Positions 16,752-24,197 of a stretch of 24,197 nucleotides of DNA are shown here, one piece after another. Source of the stretch: an uncultured Collinsella sp. (GTDB lineage: Bacteria > Actinomycetota > Coriobacteriia > Coriobacteriales > Coriobacteriaceae); contig CAAFOA010000290.1 of the NCBI GenBank assembly GCA_900764415.1, positions 1-24,197 of the forward strand, written 5' to 3'. Made by a program: the position numbers and the translations under genes. The first letter of the stretch is position 1; each line of letters opens with the position of its first letter. The notes beneath the pieces were generated by a model. The model did no database searches and had not been told where the DNA came from. It saw nothing but the letters and a program-made list of their open reading frames with translations.

Positions 16752-16767
16752 TGTTTCACATGAAACG
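16752..16767. promoter_or_regulatory. Degenerate parS site between rlmN and its terminator
   Basis: TGTTTCACATGAAACG matches 14 of 16 bases of the perfect parS; the differences are at the central CG step and the last base. It lies in a short non-coding gap 2.2 kb from the main cluster and could be an extra ParB site. Confidence 0.55.
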
Positions 16768-16785
16768 TTTTGGGGCGCGACTCCC

Positions 16786-17838
16786 CTATGCGTTCTTCTG
16801 GACCTTGAAACGTTGCTTCAGCTGACCGCAGGCGGCATCGATATCATTGCCGCGAGAATTACGGATCGTGGTCTCGATGCCACGAGACTCAAGGCGACGC
16901 TGAAGATCCTCAACCTTATGAATCGGCGACGGCTTGAGCGGGCTGCCCTCGATGTCGTTAAGCTGAATCAGGTTAACGTGGCACAGCGTTCCCTCGCAGA
17001 AGTCGCAGAGCGCCTGCATCTCGGGATTCGTGTCGTTGACGCCTTCGATCATGGCAAACTCATAGGTCGGTCGGCGTCCGGTCTTCTCGGTGTAGAGCTG
17101 AAGCGCCTCGTGAAGGCGAAGTAGCGTGTACTTCTTAACGCCAGGCATAATCTTGTTGCGCGTGGACTGGATAGCGGAGTGCAGCGACACAGCGAGCGTG
17201 AACTGCTCGGGAATGTCGGCAAACTTGCGAATGCCAGGAATAACACCGCTGGTAGAGACAGTAAGGTGACGGGCTCCAATACCGATACCGTCGGGATCGT
17301 TAAGGATGCGCAGTGCCTTGAGAACCTCGTCGTAGTTGGCAAACGGCTCGCCCTGACCCATGAAAACGACGCTTGTGGCGCGCTCGCCAAAATCATTCGA
17401 GACGTGCAACACCTGGTCGACGATTTCCTGAGCGGTCAGAGAACGTTTGAGGCCGTTGAGACCGGTAGCGCAAAAGGCACAACCCATGCCACAGCCAGCC
17501 TGAGTAGAAACGCAGACGGAAAGCTTGTTACGACGGGGCATACCGACAGTCTCGACGGAAATGCCGTCGTGGTACTCGAGCAGATACTTGCGAGAGCCAT
17601 CTTTGGAAACCTGTTTGGTGAGTTCAGTCGGCGTGTCAAAGGCAAAAGCCTCTTTAAGCTGCTCGCGGAAAGCCTTGGGAAGGTTGGTCATATCGTCAAA
17701 CGAACAAACGTTCTTCTCAAAGACCCATTCGATGAGCTGCTTCGCGCGGAAGGCGGGCTGGCCGAGTTCGGCCACAAGCTCGCGAATATCGTTTTGGCTC
17801 AAGTCGCGAATGTCCTGAGATTTAGTCCTGGGATTCAT
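16786..17838 (-). CDS. rlmN: Dual-specificity RNA methyltransferase RlmN
   Basis: Radical-SAM enzyme that makes 2-methyladenosine at A2503 of 23S rRNA and A37 of some tRNAs. The 350 residues contain the Cx3Cx2C cluster-binding motif GCGMGCAFC (Cys116, Cys120, Cys123). Cys109 and Cys337 (DAACGQL) match the two catalytic cysteines of E. coli RlmN (118 and 355), while Cfr would show a different surrounding pattern. The block NLIQLNDIEGSPLKPSP is typical. GAAAGG precedes the ATG at 17836-17838. It runs opposite to parAB and ddl, toward the origin. Confidence 0.96.
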   Translation of the reverse strand: MNPRTKSQDIRDLSQNDIRELVAELGQPAFRAKQLIEWVFEKNVCSFDDMTNLPKAFREQLKEAFAFDTPTELTKQVSKDGSRKYLLEYHDGISVETVGMPRRNKLSVCVSTQAGCGMGCAFCATGLNGLKRSLTAQEIVDQVLHVSNDFGERATSVVFMGQGEPFANYDEVLKALRILNDPDGIGIGARHLTVSTSGVIPGIRKFADIPEQFTLAVSLHSAIQSTRNKIMPGVKKYTLLRLHEALQLYTEKTGRRPTYEFAMIEGVNDTNPEMQALCDFCEGTLCHVNLIQLNDIEGSPLKPSPIHKVEDLQRRLESRGIETTIRNSRGNDIDAACGQLKQRFKVQKNA

Positions 17839-17853
17839 GGAAGCCTTTCGATT

Positions 17854-17883
17854 TTGGGGAAACGTAGAGGGTATCGCTACAAT
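17854..17883 (+). promoter_or_regulatory. Possible ddl promoter
   Basis: TACAAT at 17878-17883 is a good -10. The best -35 at 18 bp is TTGGGG (17854-17859), only half matching the consensus. It would give a leader of about 35 nt to the ddl start. Confidence 0.35.
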
Positions 17884-17923
17884 ATGGTATCAGCTGCAGA
17901 AATTATAGAGGAGGAGTCTGCCC

Positions 17924-18889
17924 ATGCCGGGTAAAAGCCTAGAGAACATGCACGTAGCGGTCTTGGCGGGCGGTCATTCCGCCGAGCGCGAGATCTCGCT
18001 CAATTCGGGAAAGAACGTCGTGGTGGCCTTGAAGGAGGCCGGCTACACTTCGGTGGAGCTGCTCGACACAGCTGCCGATGATTTTATGGTAACCATGGCG
18101 ACCGGCGGCTTTGACGTGGCGTTTATCGCCATGCACGGTGCCGGCGGCGAGGATGGTGCCATGCAGGGTGCCATGGAGACCCTGGGTATCCCCTACACGG
18201 CGTCGGGTGTGCTCGCGAGCGCCTGCGGTGCCGACAAGGAGGTCTCGAAGCTCCTATACGCCAAGGCGGGCATTCCCATTGCCCCCGGCCTTGCGCTCGA
18301 AGTGGGCGATGAAGTCGATATCGATCACATTGTCGAGGTTTGTGGCGAGCGCTGCTTTGTGAAGCCGGCCGTAAACGGTTCCAGCTATGGCATTTCCCTG
18401 GTCCATGAGCCCTCCGAGCTTCCCGCGGCAATCGCCAAGGCGTTCGAGTACGGCGACAAAGTGCTGGTCGAGAAGTGTATCGAGGGTACCGAGATCACCG
18501 TCGGCGTATACGGCGAGGATGACGTGCGCGCCCTGCCGATCGTTGAGATCCGTAAGCCCGAGGACTGCGAGTTCTACGATCTTGACGTGAAGTATGTTGA
18601 CCCCACGGATATCCATCGCATTCCGGCACAGATTTCGCCCGAGAACTACGCTCGTGCCCAGGAGCTCGCCTGTGCTGCCCATAAGGCACTCGGCTGCCTG
18701 GGTATCTCGCGCAGTGACTTTATCGTGAGCGAGGACGGCCCCGTCATCCTCGAGACCAACACGATTCCCGGCATGACCGATACGTCGCTGTATCCGGATG
18801 AGATTCGCCACACCGACGACATGACGTTCCCGCAGGTCTGTGACAGTCTGATTCGTATGGGACTTCGTCGAGCGGGCGTTGCATGCTAA
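17924..18889 (+). CDS. ddl: D-alanine-D-alanine ligase
   Basis: ATP-grasp enzyme that joins two D-alanines for the peptidoglycan precursor in the cytoplasm. The 321-residue product shows GGHSAEREISL (16-26), the ATP-binding block VKPAVNGSSYGIS, and the C-terminal metal-binding LETNTIPGMT. The loop FYDLDVKYVDP carries the tyrosine associated with D-Ala-D-Ala rather than D-lactate products, so nothing suggests glycopeptide resistance. GAGGAGGAG lies upstream of ATG 17924. Its last 7 bp overlap the next gene, so the two are cotranslated. Confidence 0.95.
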   Translation: MPGKSLENMHVAVLAGGHSAEREISLNSGKNVVVALKEAGYTSVELLDTAADDFMVTMATGGFDVAFIAMHGAGGEDGAMQGAMETLGIPYTASGVLASACGADKEVSKLLYAKAGIPIAPGLALEVGDEVDIDHIVEVCGERCFVKPAVNGSSYGISLVHEPSELPAAIAKAFEYGDKVLVEKCIEGTEITVGVYGEDDVRALPIVEIRKPEDCEFYDLDVKYVDPTDIHRIPAQISPENYARAQELACAAHKALGCLGISRSDFIVSEDGPVILETNTIPGMTDTSLYPDEIRHTDDMTFPQVCDSLIRMGLRRAGVAC

Positions 18890-21777
18890 TCGAGGACGCG
18901 GTTTCGTCAGGAACGCCGCAGTTTGTCATCGATTCCTATGCCACGCTTGCCGAGCGCGCCAAAACGCAATCGTTTGGCCTCATCGAGGAAGATGTTATCG
19001 TCCTCGATACCGAGACCACGGGTCTTTCGGTGCAGGACAACGAGCTTATCGAGATATCGGCGGCCCGTCTTTCTGGCCGCGAGGTTGTCGATCGGTTCGA
19101 TACCTTCGTGCATCCCAAGCAGCTGATTCCCGCCGAGATTACCGAACTCACGAGCATAACAAACGCCGATGTGGTGGATGCCCCATCGGCCGTCGATGCC
19201 GTGGCCGCTCTCGCCGATTTTGTCGGTGGCTGCCCGGTGATTGCGCATAACGCCACCTTCGACCGCTCGTTTATCGAGTCGGTCAAGGGCGGTGTCAACG
19301 TCAGCGACATCTGGATCGATTCGCTGGCACTGTCGCGCATCGCGCTTCCGCGCCTGGCCTCGCATAAGCTCTCTTTCATGGCTGACCTGTTTGGCTGCGA
19401 CTCGGTGTCGCACCGCGCCAACGCCGATGTCGACGCCCTGTGTGGTGTGTGGCGCGTGTTGCTCGTGGCGCTCACCGACTTGCCTCAGGGCTTAATGGCG
19501 CGCCTGGCCGACATGCACCCCGACGTATCCTGGTCCTATCGTCCTATCTTCTCGTTCTTGGCGGGGCAGAACCCCGGTTCCATCTTCTCTCTCAGTGCCG
19601 CCCGCGCCGACGTACTCAAGGCCGATCGGGCCGATGATCGCGTTGATGCGGACGAGCTACCGGTCCTTAAGATGCCGAGCCGCGAGGAAATCGAGGCGGA
19701 CTATGCCCCGGGCGGCCTGGTTAATCGCATGTATCCCACGTACGAGCCGCGCGATGAACAGATCGCGATGGCGCTCGAGGTCCGTGACGCACTCGTTACG
19801 GGAACGCATCGCGTGATTGAGGCGGGCACGGGCGTCGGCAAATCGATGGCTTACCTGGTGCCTTTTGCCGAGGCCGCGCGCCGCAACAACATCACGGTTG
19901 GTATCGCGACTAAATCGAATAATCTTGCCGACCAGCTCATGTATCATGAGCTGCCCAAACTTGCCGAGCAGCTGGACGGAGGCCTATCGTTTTGCGCCCT
20001 CAAGGGCTATGACCACTATCCATGCTTGCGCAAGCTTGAGCGTATGAGTCGCGGCCAAGTCGAAATTACGACTAAGCGTGATCCTGCTGACACGCTTACG
20101 GCAGTCGCGGTCATCATGGCGTACGTGTGTCAGTCGGCCGATGGCGACCTCGACTCGCTCGGCATTCGCTGGCGCAGCGTCAACCGTCCCGACTTTACGA
20201 CGGCGTCGCGCGAGTGCGCCCGTCGCCTATGCCCGTTTTTCCCCGATAAATGCCTGGTCCACGGCGCCCGCCGTCGCGCGGCGCATGCCGATGTAGTGGT
20301 CACCAACCATTCCCTGCTGTTCCGCAATGTTGCGGCCGAGGGCAGAATCTTGCCTCCGATTCGTCACTGGGTGATCGATGAGGCCCACTCCATCGAGCGC
20401 GAGGCGCGCCGTCAATGGGCGCGCGTGGTGTCGGCGGATGAATCGCGCGTTCTGTTTGAGCGCCTGGGTGGCTCGAGCACCGGCGCGCTGAGCCAGGTTT
20501 CCCGCGATTTGGCAACCTCGGAGGGCTCTACGCTCTACTTGGGTCTAACCGCCAAGGCGACGTCGACGGTTGCGCGCGCGAGCATGGCAATCGCCGACGT
20601 GTTTGACGGCGTTCGCGAGCTCGGCCGCCGTGCCCGCGGGGGCTATGACAATGCGAACCTATGGATTGGCCCCGAGCTGCGCGAATCTGACGACTGGCAT
20701 GATTTCTTACAGTCGGCCTGCACTGCCATCGACGCATTGGAACAAGCTGACAAGAGCGTCGACGCGCTGGTACAAGCCGTCGCCGCCGACAAGCCCGAGG
20801 TTGTTGTCGACCTGGGTGATATCTCGCGCCGCCTACACGAGCTGGCCGAGAACCTCAAACTCATCATCGACGGTACCGATGAACACTACGTGTACTCGCT
20901 GCAAGTCAATCGCAGATTGCGTGCCGGCGGCGAGTCGATGACCGCGGAGCGCATCGATATTGGCGAGGCCTTGGCAACCGAGTGGTTGCCCGAGGTCCAC
21001 ACGGCTATCTTTGCCTCGGCGACCATGACGGTTTCCAAGAGCTTTGAGCACTTTAACCACGCCGTCGGCCTCGATCGCATCGGTGCCTCGACATCATCGT
21101 CGCTGCACTTGGATTCGAGCTACGACTTCGATTCGAATATGGCCGTGGTCGTGGCTGGGGATATCCCCGATCCGCGCGACCGCGAAGGCTATCTTTCGGC
21201 GCTCGAGCGTGTGCTGGTCGACGCTCATCTTGCCATGGGCGGCTCGGTGCTTACGCTGTTCACCAACAGGCGTGACATGGAGGAGCTGTACGCTCGCGTC
21301 GAGCCCAAGATGGCTCGTGCGGGTCTGGAACTCAACTGCCAGCAGCGCAACTCGTCTCCTCGTCGTTTGCGCGATCGCTTTATCAACGAACCGACCTCGT
21401 CGCTCTTTGCACTTAAGGCCTTTTGGGAAGGGTTTGATGCCAGCGGCGAGACGCTGCGCTGCGTCATCACCCCCAAGCTGCCGTTCTCGAGCCCCACAGA
21501 CCCGCTCTCATGCGAGCGCAATCTGCGCGAAGACCGCGCTTGGGCGCGCTATTCGCTTCCCGAGGCCGTGCTCGAGGTCAAGCAGGCAGCCGGTCGCCTC
21601 ATTCGCTCATCGACCGATTGTGGCGTACTCATTTTGGCCGACGCGCGCCTGGTGACGAAGGGCTACGGCAAGAAATTCTTAACGTCGCTGCCCACGAGTT
21701 CCTATCAACGCATCGAGTCGGCACAAATCGGGCACTATCTACAGCTGTGGCGCGCGCGCCACGAGCGGCGCCGCTAA
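18883..21777 (+). CDS. dinG: DnaQ-type exonuclease fused to DinG-family helicase
   Basis: A 964-residue fusion. Residues ~35-190 are a DEDDh 3'-5' exonuclease (DTETTG 42-47, HNATFD 122-127, HRANADVD 177-184). Residues ~280-960 are an XPD/DinG-type superfamily 2 helicase with Walker A EAGTGVGKS (313-321), DEAH (499-502), SATM, and QAAGRLIRS. Four cysteines (381, 445, 450, 457) are spaced almost as in the iron-sulfur cluster of E. coli DinG (120, 194, 199, 205), which suggests a 4Fe-4S cluster and true 5'-3' helicase activity. It would act on R-loops, D-loops or damage intermediates. It overlaps ddl and meets the WYL genes tail to tail, sharing bases in the stop codons (21774-21777). Confidence 0.93.
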   Translation: MLIEDAVSSGTPQFVIDSYATLAERAKTQSFGLIEEDVIVLDTETTGLSVQDNELIEISAARLSGREVVDRFDTFVHPKQLIPAEITELTSITNADVVDAPSAVDAVAALADFVGGCPVIAHNATFDRSFIESVKGGVNVSDIWIDSLALSRIALPRLASHKLSFMADLFGCDSVSHRANADVDALCGVWRVLLVALTDLPQGLMARLADMHPDVSWSYRPIFSFLAGQNPGSIFSLSAARADVLKADRADDRVDADELPVLKMPSREEIEADYAPGGLVNRMYPTYEPRDEQIAMALEVRDALVTGTHRVIEAGTGVGKSMAYLVPFAEAARRNNITVGIATKSNNLADQLMYHELPKLAEQLDGGLSFCALKGYDHYPCLRKLERMSRGQVEITTKRDPADTLTAVAVIMAYVCQSADGDLDSLGIRWRSVNRPDFTTASRECARRLCPFFPDKCLVHGARRRAAHADVVVTNHSLLFRNVAAEGRILPPIRHWVIDEAHSIEREARRQWARVVSADESRVLFERLGGSSTGALSQVSRDLATSEGSTLYLGLTAKATSTVARASMAIADVFDGVRELGRRARGGYDNANLWIGPELRESDDWHDFLQSACTAIDALEQADKSVDALVQAVAADKPEVVVDLGDISRRLHELAENLKLIIDGTDEHYVYSLQVNRRLRAGGESMTAERIDIGEALATEWLPEVHTAIFASATMTVSKSFEHFNHAVGLDRIGASTSSSLHLDSSYDFDSNMAVVVAGDIPDPRDREGYLSALERVLVDAHLAMGGSVLTLFTNRRDMEELYARVEPKMARAGLELNCQQRNSSPRRLRDRFINEPTSSLFALKAFWEGFDASGETLRCVITPKLPFSSPTDPLSCERNLREDRAWARYSLPEAVLEVKQAAGRLIRSSTDCGVLILADARLVTKGYGKKFLTSLPTSSYQRIESAQIGHYLQLWRARHERRR

Positions 21778-22691
21778 AGCGGACAGACGAGGGATTTTGC
21801 CATATCGCACAGACGCTCTGACAGGGCGGGGTCATCCAGGATGCGGATGGCCCCGCCCGCTGCGATTACCTGGCTTAACAGCCAGCGCTCGGAGCCGTAG
21901 CGCACGTTTACTGTTGAGCTGTCCGCTCCATTGGGTTCAATCGACATGACGCCGGGCCAGTCTAGGCGCTCTGCCAAGGCGCGCGGCATGAGAAGCTTCG
22001 CGCTCCGCTCCGCCTGGGCGAGGGAGTCATGGAGGGTCGCGGGCTCCGGTGCGTGGCGCACGACGGAGTCGTCGGTCAAGACCAGGCCCTCGATTTTATC
22101 CATACGATAGGTACGCTGCTCGTCGACCGCGACATCCCAGGCAATCAGATACGTTTGGTCGCCGTTTGTTGTGATGCGCAAGGGGTCGACCAAACGCTCG
22201 CGCGCTTGTGTGTCATCCATCGAGCGATACGAGATGCGGCAGCGAACGCCGTCCCGAATGGCGCAGCTCAGCTGCTGCCAGTGCGATCCGTGGGCGACGG
22301 TGTCAAAGACGCGCTGGTTGTAGCCGAGCTCTTTGGGAAGAAGGGCGCGCCGTATTCGAGCCGCCGCTTGGGGTTCGATCCCCAATGATTCAAGTTCATG
22401 GTTGAGCACAGCGCCCTCGGCGGCACTCAGGCGCAGCGGTAGCACGCGCCCCGCGTCACCGGTGAGGACCACGCACTCGCCGCGGCGTTCACAGATAATG
22501 CGTGCACCCGATTCTCGGTCCGCAAGCGTCGAGACGATCTCGAGAATCTCGTCGAGCGATGCCCCCGTGATATCAAAGCGGCTGCAAAGCTCGTCTCGTG
22601 TCATGCCATTCTCGCCGGCGGCGTAGAGGGCCTCCATGATGTCGATGGCGCGCGAGAGTCTTTGCTCGCTGGTGAGTTTACGCACGGGCAT
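21774..22691 (-). CDS. WYL-domain transcription regulator, PafC-like
   Basis: A 305-residue protein with an N-terminal winged-helix-like region (~8-70, LTSEQRLSRAIDIMEAL then TRDELCSRFDITGASLDEIL), a middle region of PafC type (LSAAEGAVLNHELESLGIEP, 98-127), a WYL domain (~160-235; TYLIAWD and RTYRMDKIEGL), and a C-terminal WCX-like region. In mycobacteria PafB and PafC act as one unit that senses DNA damage, probably by a nucleic-acid ligand at WYL, and activates LexA-independent repair genes. It starts within the end of the upstream WYL gene (14-bp overlap), so the pair is coupled. The PafC assignment rests on order and pattern. Confidence 0.82.
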   Translation of the reverse strand: MPVRKLTSEQRLSRAIDIMEALYAAGENGMTRDELCSRFDITGASLDEILEIVSTLADRESGARIICERRGECVVLTGDAGRVLPLRLSAAEGAVLNHELESLGIEPQAAARIRRALLPKELGYNQRVFDTVAHGSHWQQLSCAIRDGVRCRISYRSMDDTQARERLVDPLRITTNGDQTYLIAWDVAVDEQRTYRMDKIEGLVLTDDSVVRHAPEPATLHDSLAQAERSAKLLMPRALAERLDWPGVMSIEPNGADSSTVNVRYGSERWLLSQVIAAGGAIRILDDPALSERLCDMAKSLVCPL

Positions 22692-23700
22692 GCTCGTGCA
22701 CCGTCCTTTCGATGAGGTGATTCCACGCCTGCTTGAGAGAATCGGGGGCGACGGGCCTCATGCCATCCATGGCATGGGCCATGCAAAACGAGGCTGCGGC
22801 TTCAAAGTCGCGCACGTCAACGGTCCAGGTCCAACCTGCTTCGGTGCGCATGAGCTCGCCTCGTCCGCGTGTGAGACCGCTGATCATATCGGCCTGCGCT
22901 TCACGCGCGAACGAGAACGTGGCCGCAACGGGTGGGCGGTCGGCAAAATCGAACTCAAAGAATAAGTAATCGTTAAGGTTGAAATCCGCAGGAATGGCGT
23001 AGGCTTTCGAAGGCCTCCAGGCGCGAATGATGCGGTCGCAGCGGAATGTTCTGATATTGTCGGTGGCATTGTCGAGGCCACAGAAGTATGCCGTACCCTC
23101 GCGCTCGAACATGCCGTAGACGCAAACGGTCCGCTCGCGTTGCTCGCCGCGTCCGTTTTGGTACAAAAAGCGCAGTGCGCAACGCTCGGCAAAGGCACTC
23201 CATACCGCATCGACGGCGGGAGAGCGGCGGATCGGTGCCTCTCCTGTCGTCGACATGCCGGCGAGGTAGGCAATCTTGGAGCGAATGTCGGCAAGCGGCG
23301 CGGCAAAGGTGGATGAGCCTGCCGCGAGTGTCTGGTCGATGGCATTGAGTAGGATGTCGGCATCGTCTGCGGTGATGAGGCCTCCCGCGGCAAACGTGTG
23401 CTCGCGGTCGATCGTCCACGCGCTCTCCTCGGTTTCCTGTGCTCCGGCAGCACGAACCTCCCTGATAACGATGCCGCGTTCGAGCAGCTTGTCGCGATCG
23501 CGGCGGAACTTGCGCTTGTCTGAGTCGATATTGCCCGAGCCGTATCCCAAATCGGAATCCAGGACGATTTGCTCGGTCGTCAGCGGTTCGGGAGAACTGT
23601 TGAGTACAAAGAAAAGGTTGAGGATGCGCTGAGCCGTTTTATCGAAACCGGGCTCGGGTGCCCCCTTTTTAATTGTCGCGGTCGCGTCGCTTGCCGTCAT
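22678..23700 (-). CDS. WYL-domain transcription regulator, PafB-like
   Basis: A 340-residue regulator, first of the coupled pair. The N-terminal winged helix (~20-80) contains LTTEQIVLDSDLGYGSGNID followed by KRKFRRDRDKLLERGIVIRE, close to the pattern of PafB (a short helix, then FxRDKxxLRELGI). The WYL region (~175-255) reads TAYFCGLDNATDNIRTFRCDRI, so the WYL tripeptide itself is not conserved. The C-terminal part resembles WCX. The ATG at 23698-23700 is preceded by GAGG. No pafA ligase or proteasome gene is seen in this window; the neighbour is dinG, which fits a repair role. Confidence 0.82.
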   Translation of the reverse strand: MTASDATATIKKGAPEPGFDKTAQRILNLFFVLNSSPEPLTTEQIVLDSDLGYGSGNIDSDKRKFRRDRDKLLERGIVIREVRAAGAQETEESAWTIDREHTFAAGGLITADDADILLNAIDQTLAAGSSTFAAPLADIRSKIAYLAGMSTTGEAPIRRSPAVDAVWSAFAERCALRFLYQNGRGEQRERTVCVYGMFEREGTAYFCGLDNATDNIRTFRCDRIIRAWRPSKAYAIPADFNLNDYLFFEFDFADRPPVAATFSFAREAQADMISGLTRGRGELMRTEAGWTWTVDVRDFEAAASFCMAHAMDGMRPVAPDSLKQAWNHLIERTVHEHARA

Positions 23701-23898
23701 AGAATCCTCGCATGAGAAGGTCGTTTGATGCCATGATTTTAGTCCGATATGGAGATTAGGCTATATCCTTGTCCGCTCGCGGCGTTAAGATGGCCCGAAT
23801 TCGGTCGTTTGCGCCCGCTCGGGGTATACTTTCGACTATATACGGTTCTAATGTGCATGCATTGGGCCTATTTGTCGGATTATGGATGTGGAGCGCAC
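23701..23898. promoter_or_regulatory. Divergent promoter region, WYL pair and peptidase-like gene
   Basis: This 198-bp gap separates two divergent units. On the plus strand TATACT (23825-23830) is a plausible -10, but no good -35 lies 16-18 bp upstream. On the minus strand a possible -10 TAAAAT lies near 23735-23740, also without a clear -35. A weak -35 on both sides would fit activator-dependent promoters, possibly the PafBC-like pair. Confidence 0.35.
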
Positions 23899-24197
23899 AT
23901 GGCGAACACCCAGAACTATATTAACCACCTGCTGCAGAACACCGGCATTACGCCGGCGTGCAGTGAAGAAGAGCGCCTGGCTGCCGAGGATATCGCTCAG
24001 ATTTTCCGCAACCACGGATTTGACCCCGAGGTGCAGGAATTTAATGCTCCCGCGCCCAGCAGGTTGGCGTTTGCCGTTACCGGTATTCTGGCGTTTGCCG
24101 GCGCCCTGCTGATGGGCATCGGCGGCGGTATCGGCTTTGTCGGCACACCCCTTTCTCTCTCTTTTATACACATCCCCGACCACGCGAGAACGCTCCA
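23899..24197 (+). CDS. N-terminal fragment, putative M28-like membrane peptidase
   Basis: An open frame running off the window. ATG 23899 has GGAG (23890-23893) 5 bp upstream. Residues 1-50 resemble the helical N-terminus of M28-type metallopeptidases (EEERLAAEDIAQIFRNHGFDPEVQEFNAP, residues 23-51). A hydrophobic segment follows (~55-81, LAFAVTGILAFAGALLMGIG), so the product is probably membrane-bound. No metal-binding residue is reached, so catalysis cannot be judged. From about 24157 the sequence looks like adapter rather than genome, so residues after about 86 should not be trusted. The overlapping minus-strand frame is a shadow. Confidence 0.5.
   Translation, partial: MANTQNYINHLLQNTGITPACSEEERLAAEDIAQIFRNHGFDPEVQEFNAPAPSRLAFAVTGILAFAGALLMGIGGGIGFVGTPLSLSFIHIPDHARTL
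24157..24197. other. Probable Nextera transposase adapter remnant
   Basis: Bases 24157-24175 read CTCTCTTTTATACACATCC, matching 16 of 19 positions of the Nextera mosaic end CTGTCTCTTATACACATCT. What follows (CCGACCACGCGAGAAC) matches the next part of the adapter (CCGAGCCCACGAGAC) with small gaps. The position, at the extreme end of the window, fits unremoved adapter at a contig end. It is not organismal sequence in my reading. Confidence 0.82.

Noticed and set aside
17924..18889. Glycopeptide-resistance (VanA-like) ligase
   Set aside because: The loop FYDLDVKYVDP carries the tyrosine of D-Ala-D-Ala ligases and there are no vanHX-type neighbours.
23848..24183. 111-residue minus-strand frame at the right end
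   Set aside because: It runs through the adapter-like bases and opposes a frame with a good ribosome binding site; no protein family pattern.

Overview
The window suggests a high-GC Gram-positive of the class Coriobacteriia (Actinomycetota), most likely Collinsella or a close relative. The evidence is gene order (dnaA-dnaN-recF-dciA-gyrB-gyrA facing rpmH-rnpA-yidD-yidC-jag-rsmG-parA-parB), DciA (DUF721) between recF and gyrB, a PafB/PafC-like WYL pair, strong GC-rich codon use and frequent GTG starts. Genus is an inference. The window looks like a whole contig: its last ~40 bases resemble an error-containing Nextera transposase adapter, and its first base begins a 29-bp inverted repeat.

It is centred on the chromosomal origin. 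Left arm (minus strand, 222-11201): a GHKL-ATPase/winged-helix protein of unknown function, then dnaA, dnaN, recF, dciA, gyrB and gyrA, closed by a strong terminator. Centre (11202-11546): a dense array of DnaA-box-like 9-mers spaced about one helical turn apart, then a near-consensus rpmH promoter. A second box cluster lies between dnaA and dnaN beside an 18% GC stretch carrying TAA/TAG trinucleotide repeats (a DnaA-trio). The origin therefore appears bipartite, as in Bacillus, with the AT-rich melting site next to dnaN.

Right arm (plus strand, 11547-16588): rpmH, rnpA, yidD, yidC and jag (ribosome, RNase P, membrane insertion, RNA binding), a terminator, then rsmG, three parS sites exactly 39 bp apart, parA, parB and a small membrane protein. 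The rsmG-to-small-protein block is clearly poorer in GC than its surroundings. Next come rlmN (minus), ddl and a DnaQ-DinG exonuclease-helicase (plus, overlapping), a convergent PafB/PafC-like pair (minus), and the start of a putative M28-like membrane peptidase.

The genes form a replication, segregation and genome-maintenance neighbourhood. DnaA, DciA, DnaN, RecF and gyrase start and support replication; ParAB-parS segregates the origin; DinG and the PafBC-like regulators fit DNA-damage handling. The least explained elements are the 450-residue ATPase/winged-helix protein between the origin array and dnaA, the altered DnaA DNA-reading motif paired with non-canonical boxes, and a parS-like site written into the dnaA linker as Val-Ser-Arg-Glu-Thr.
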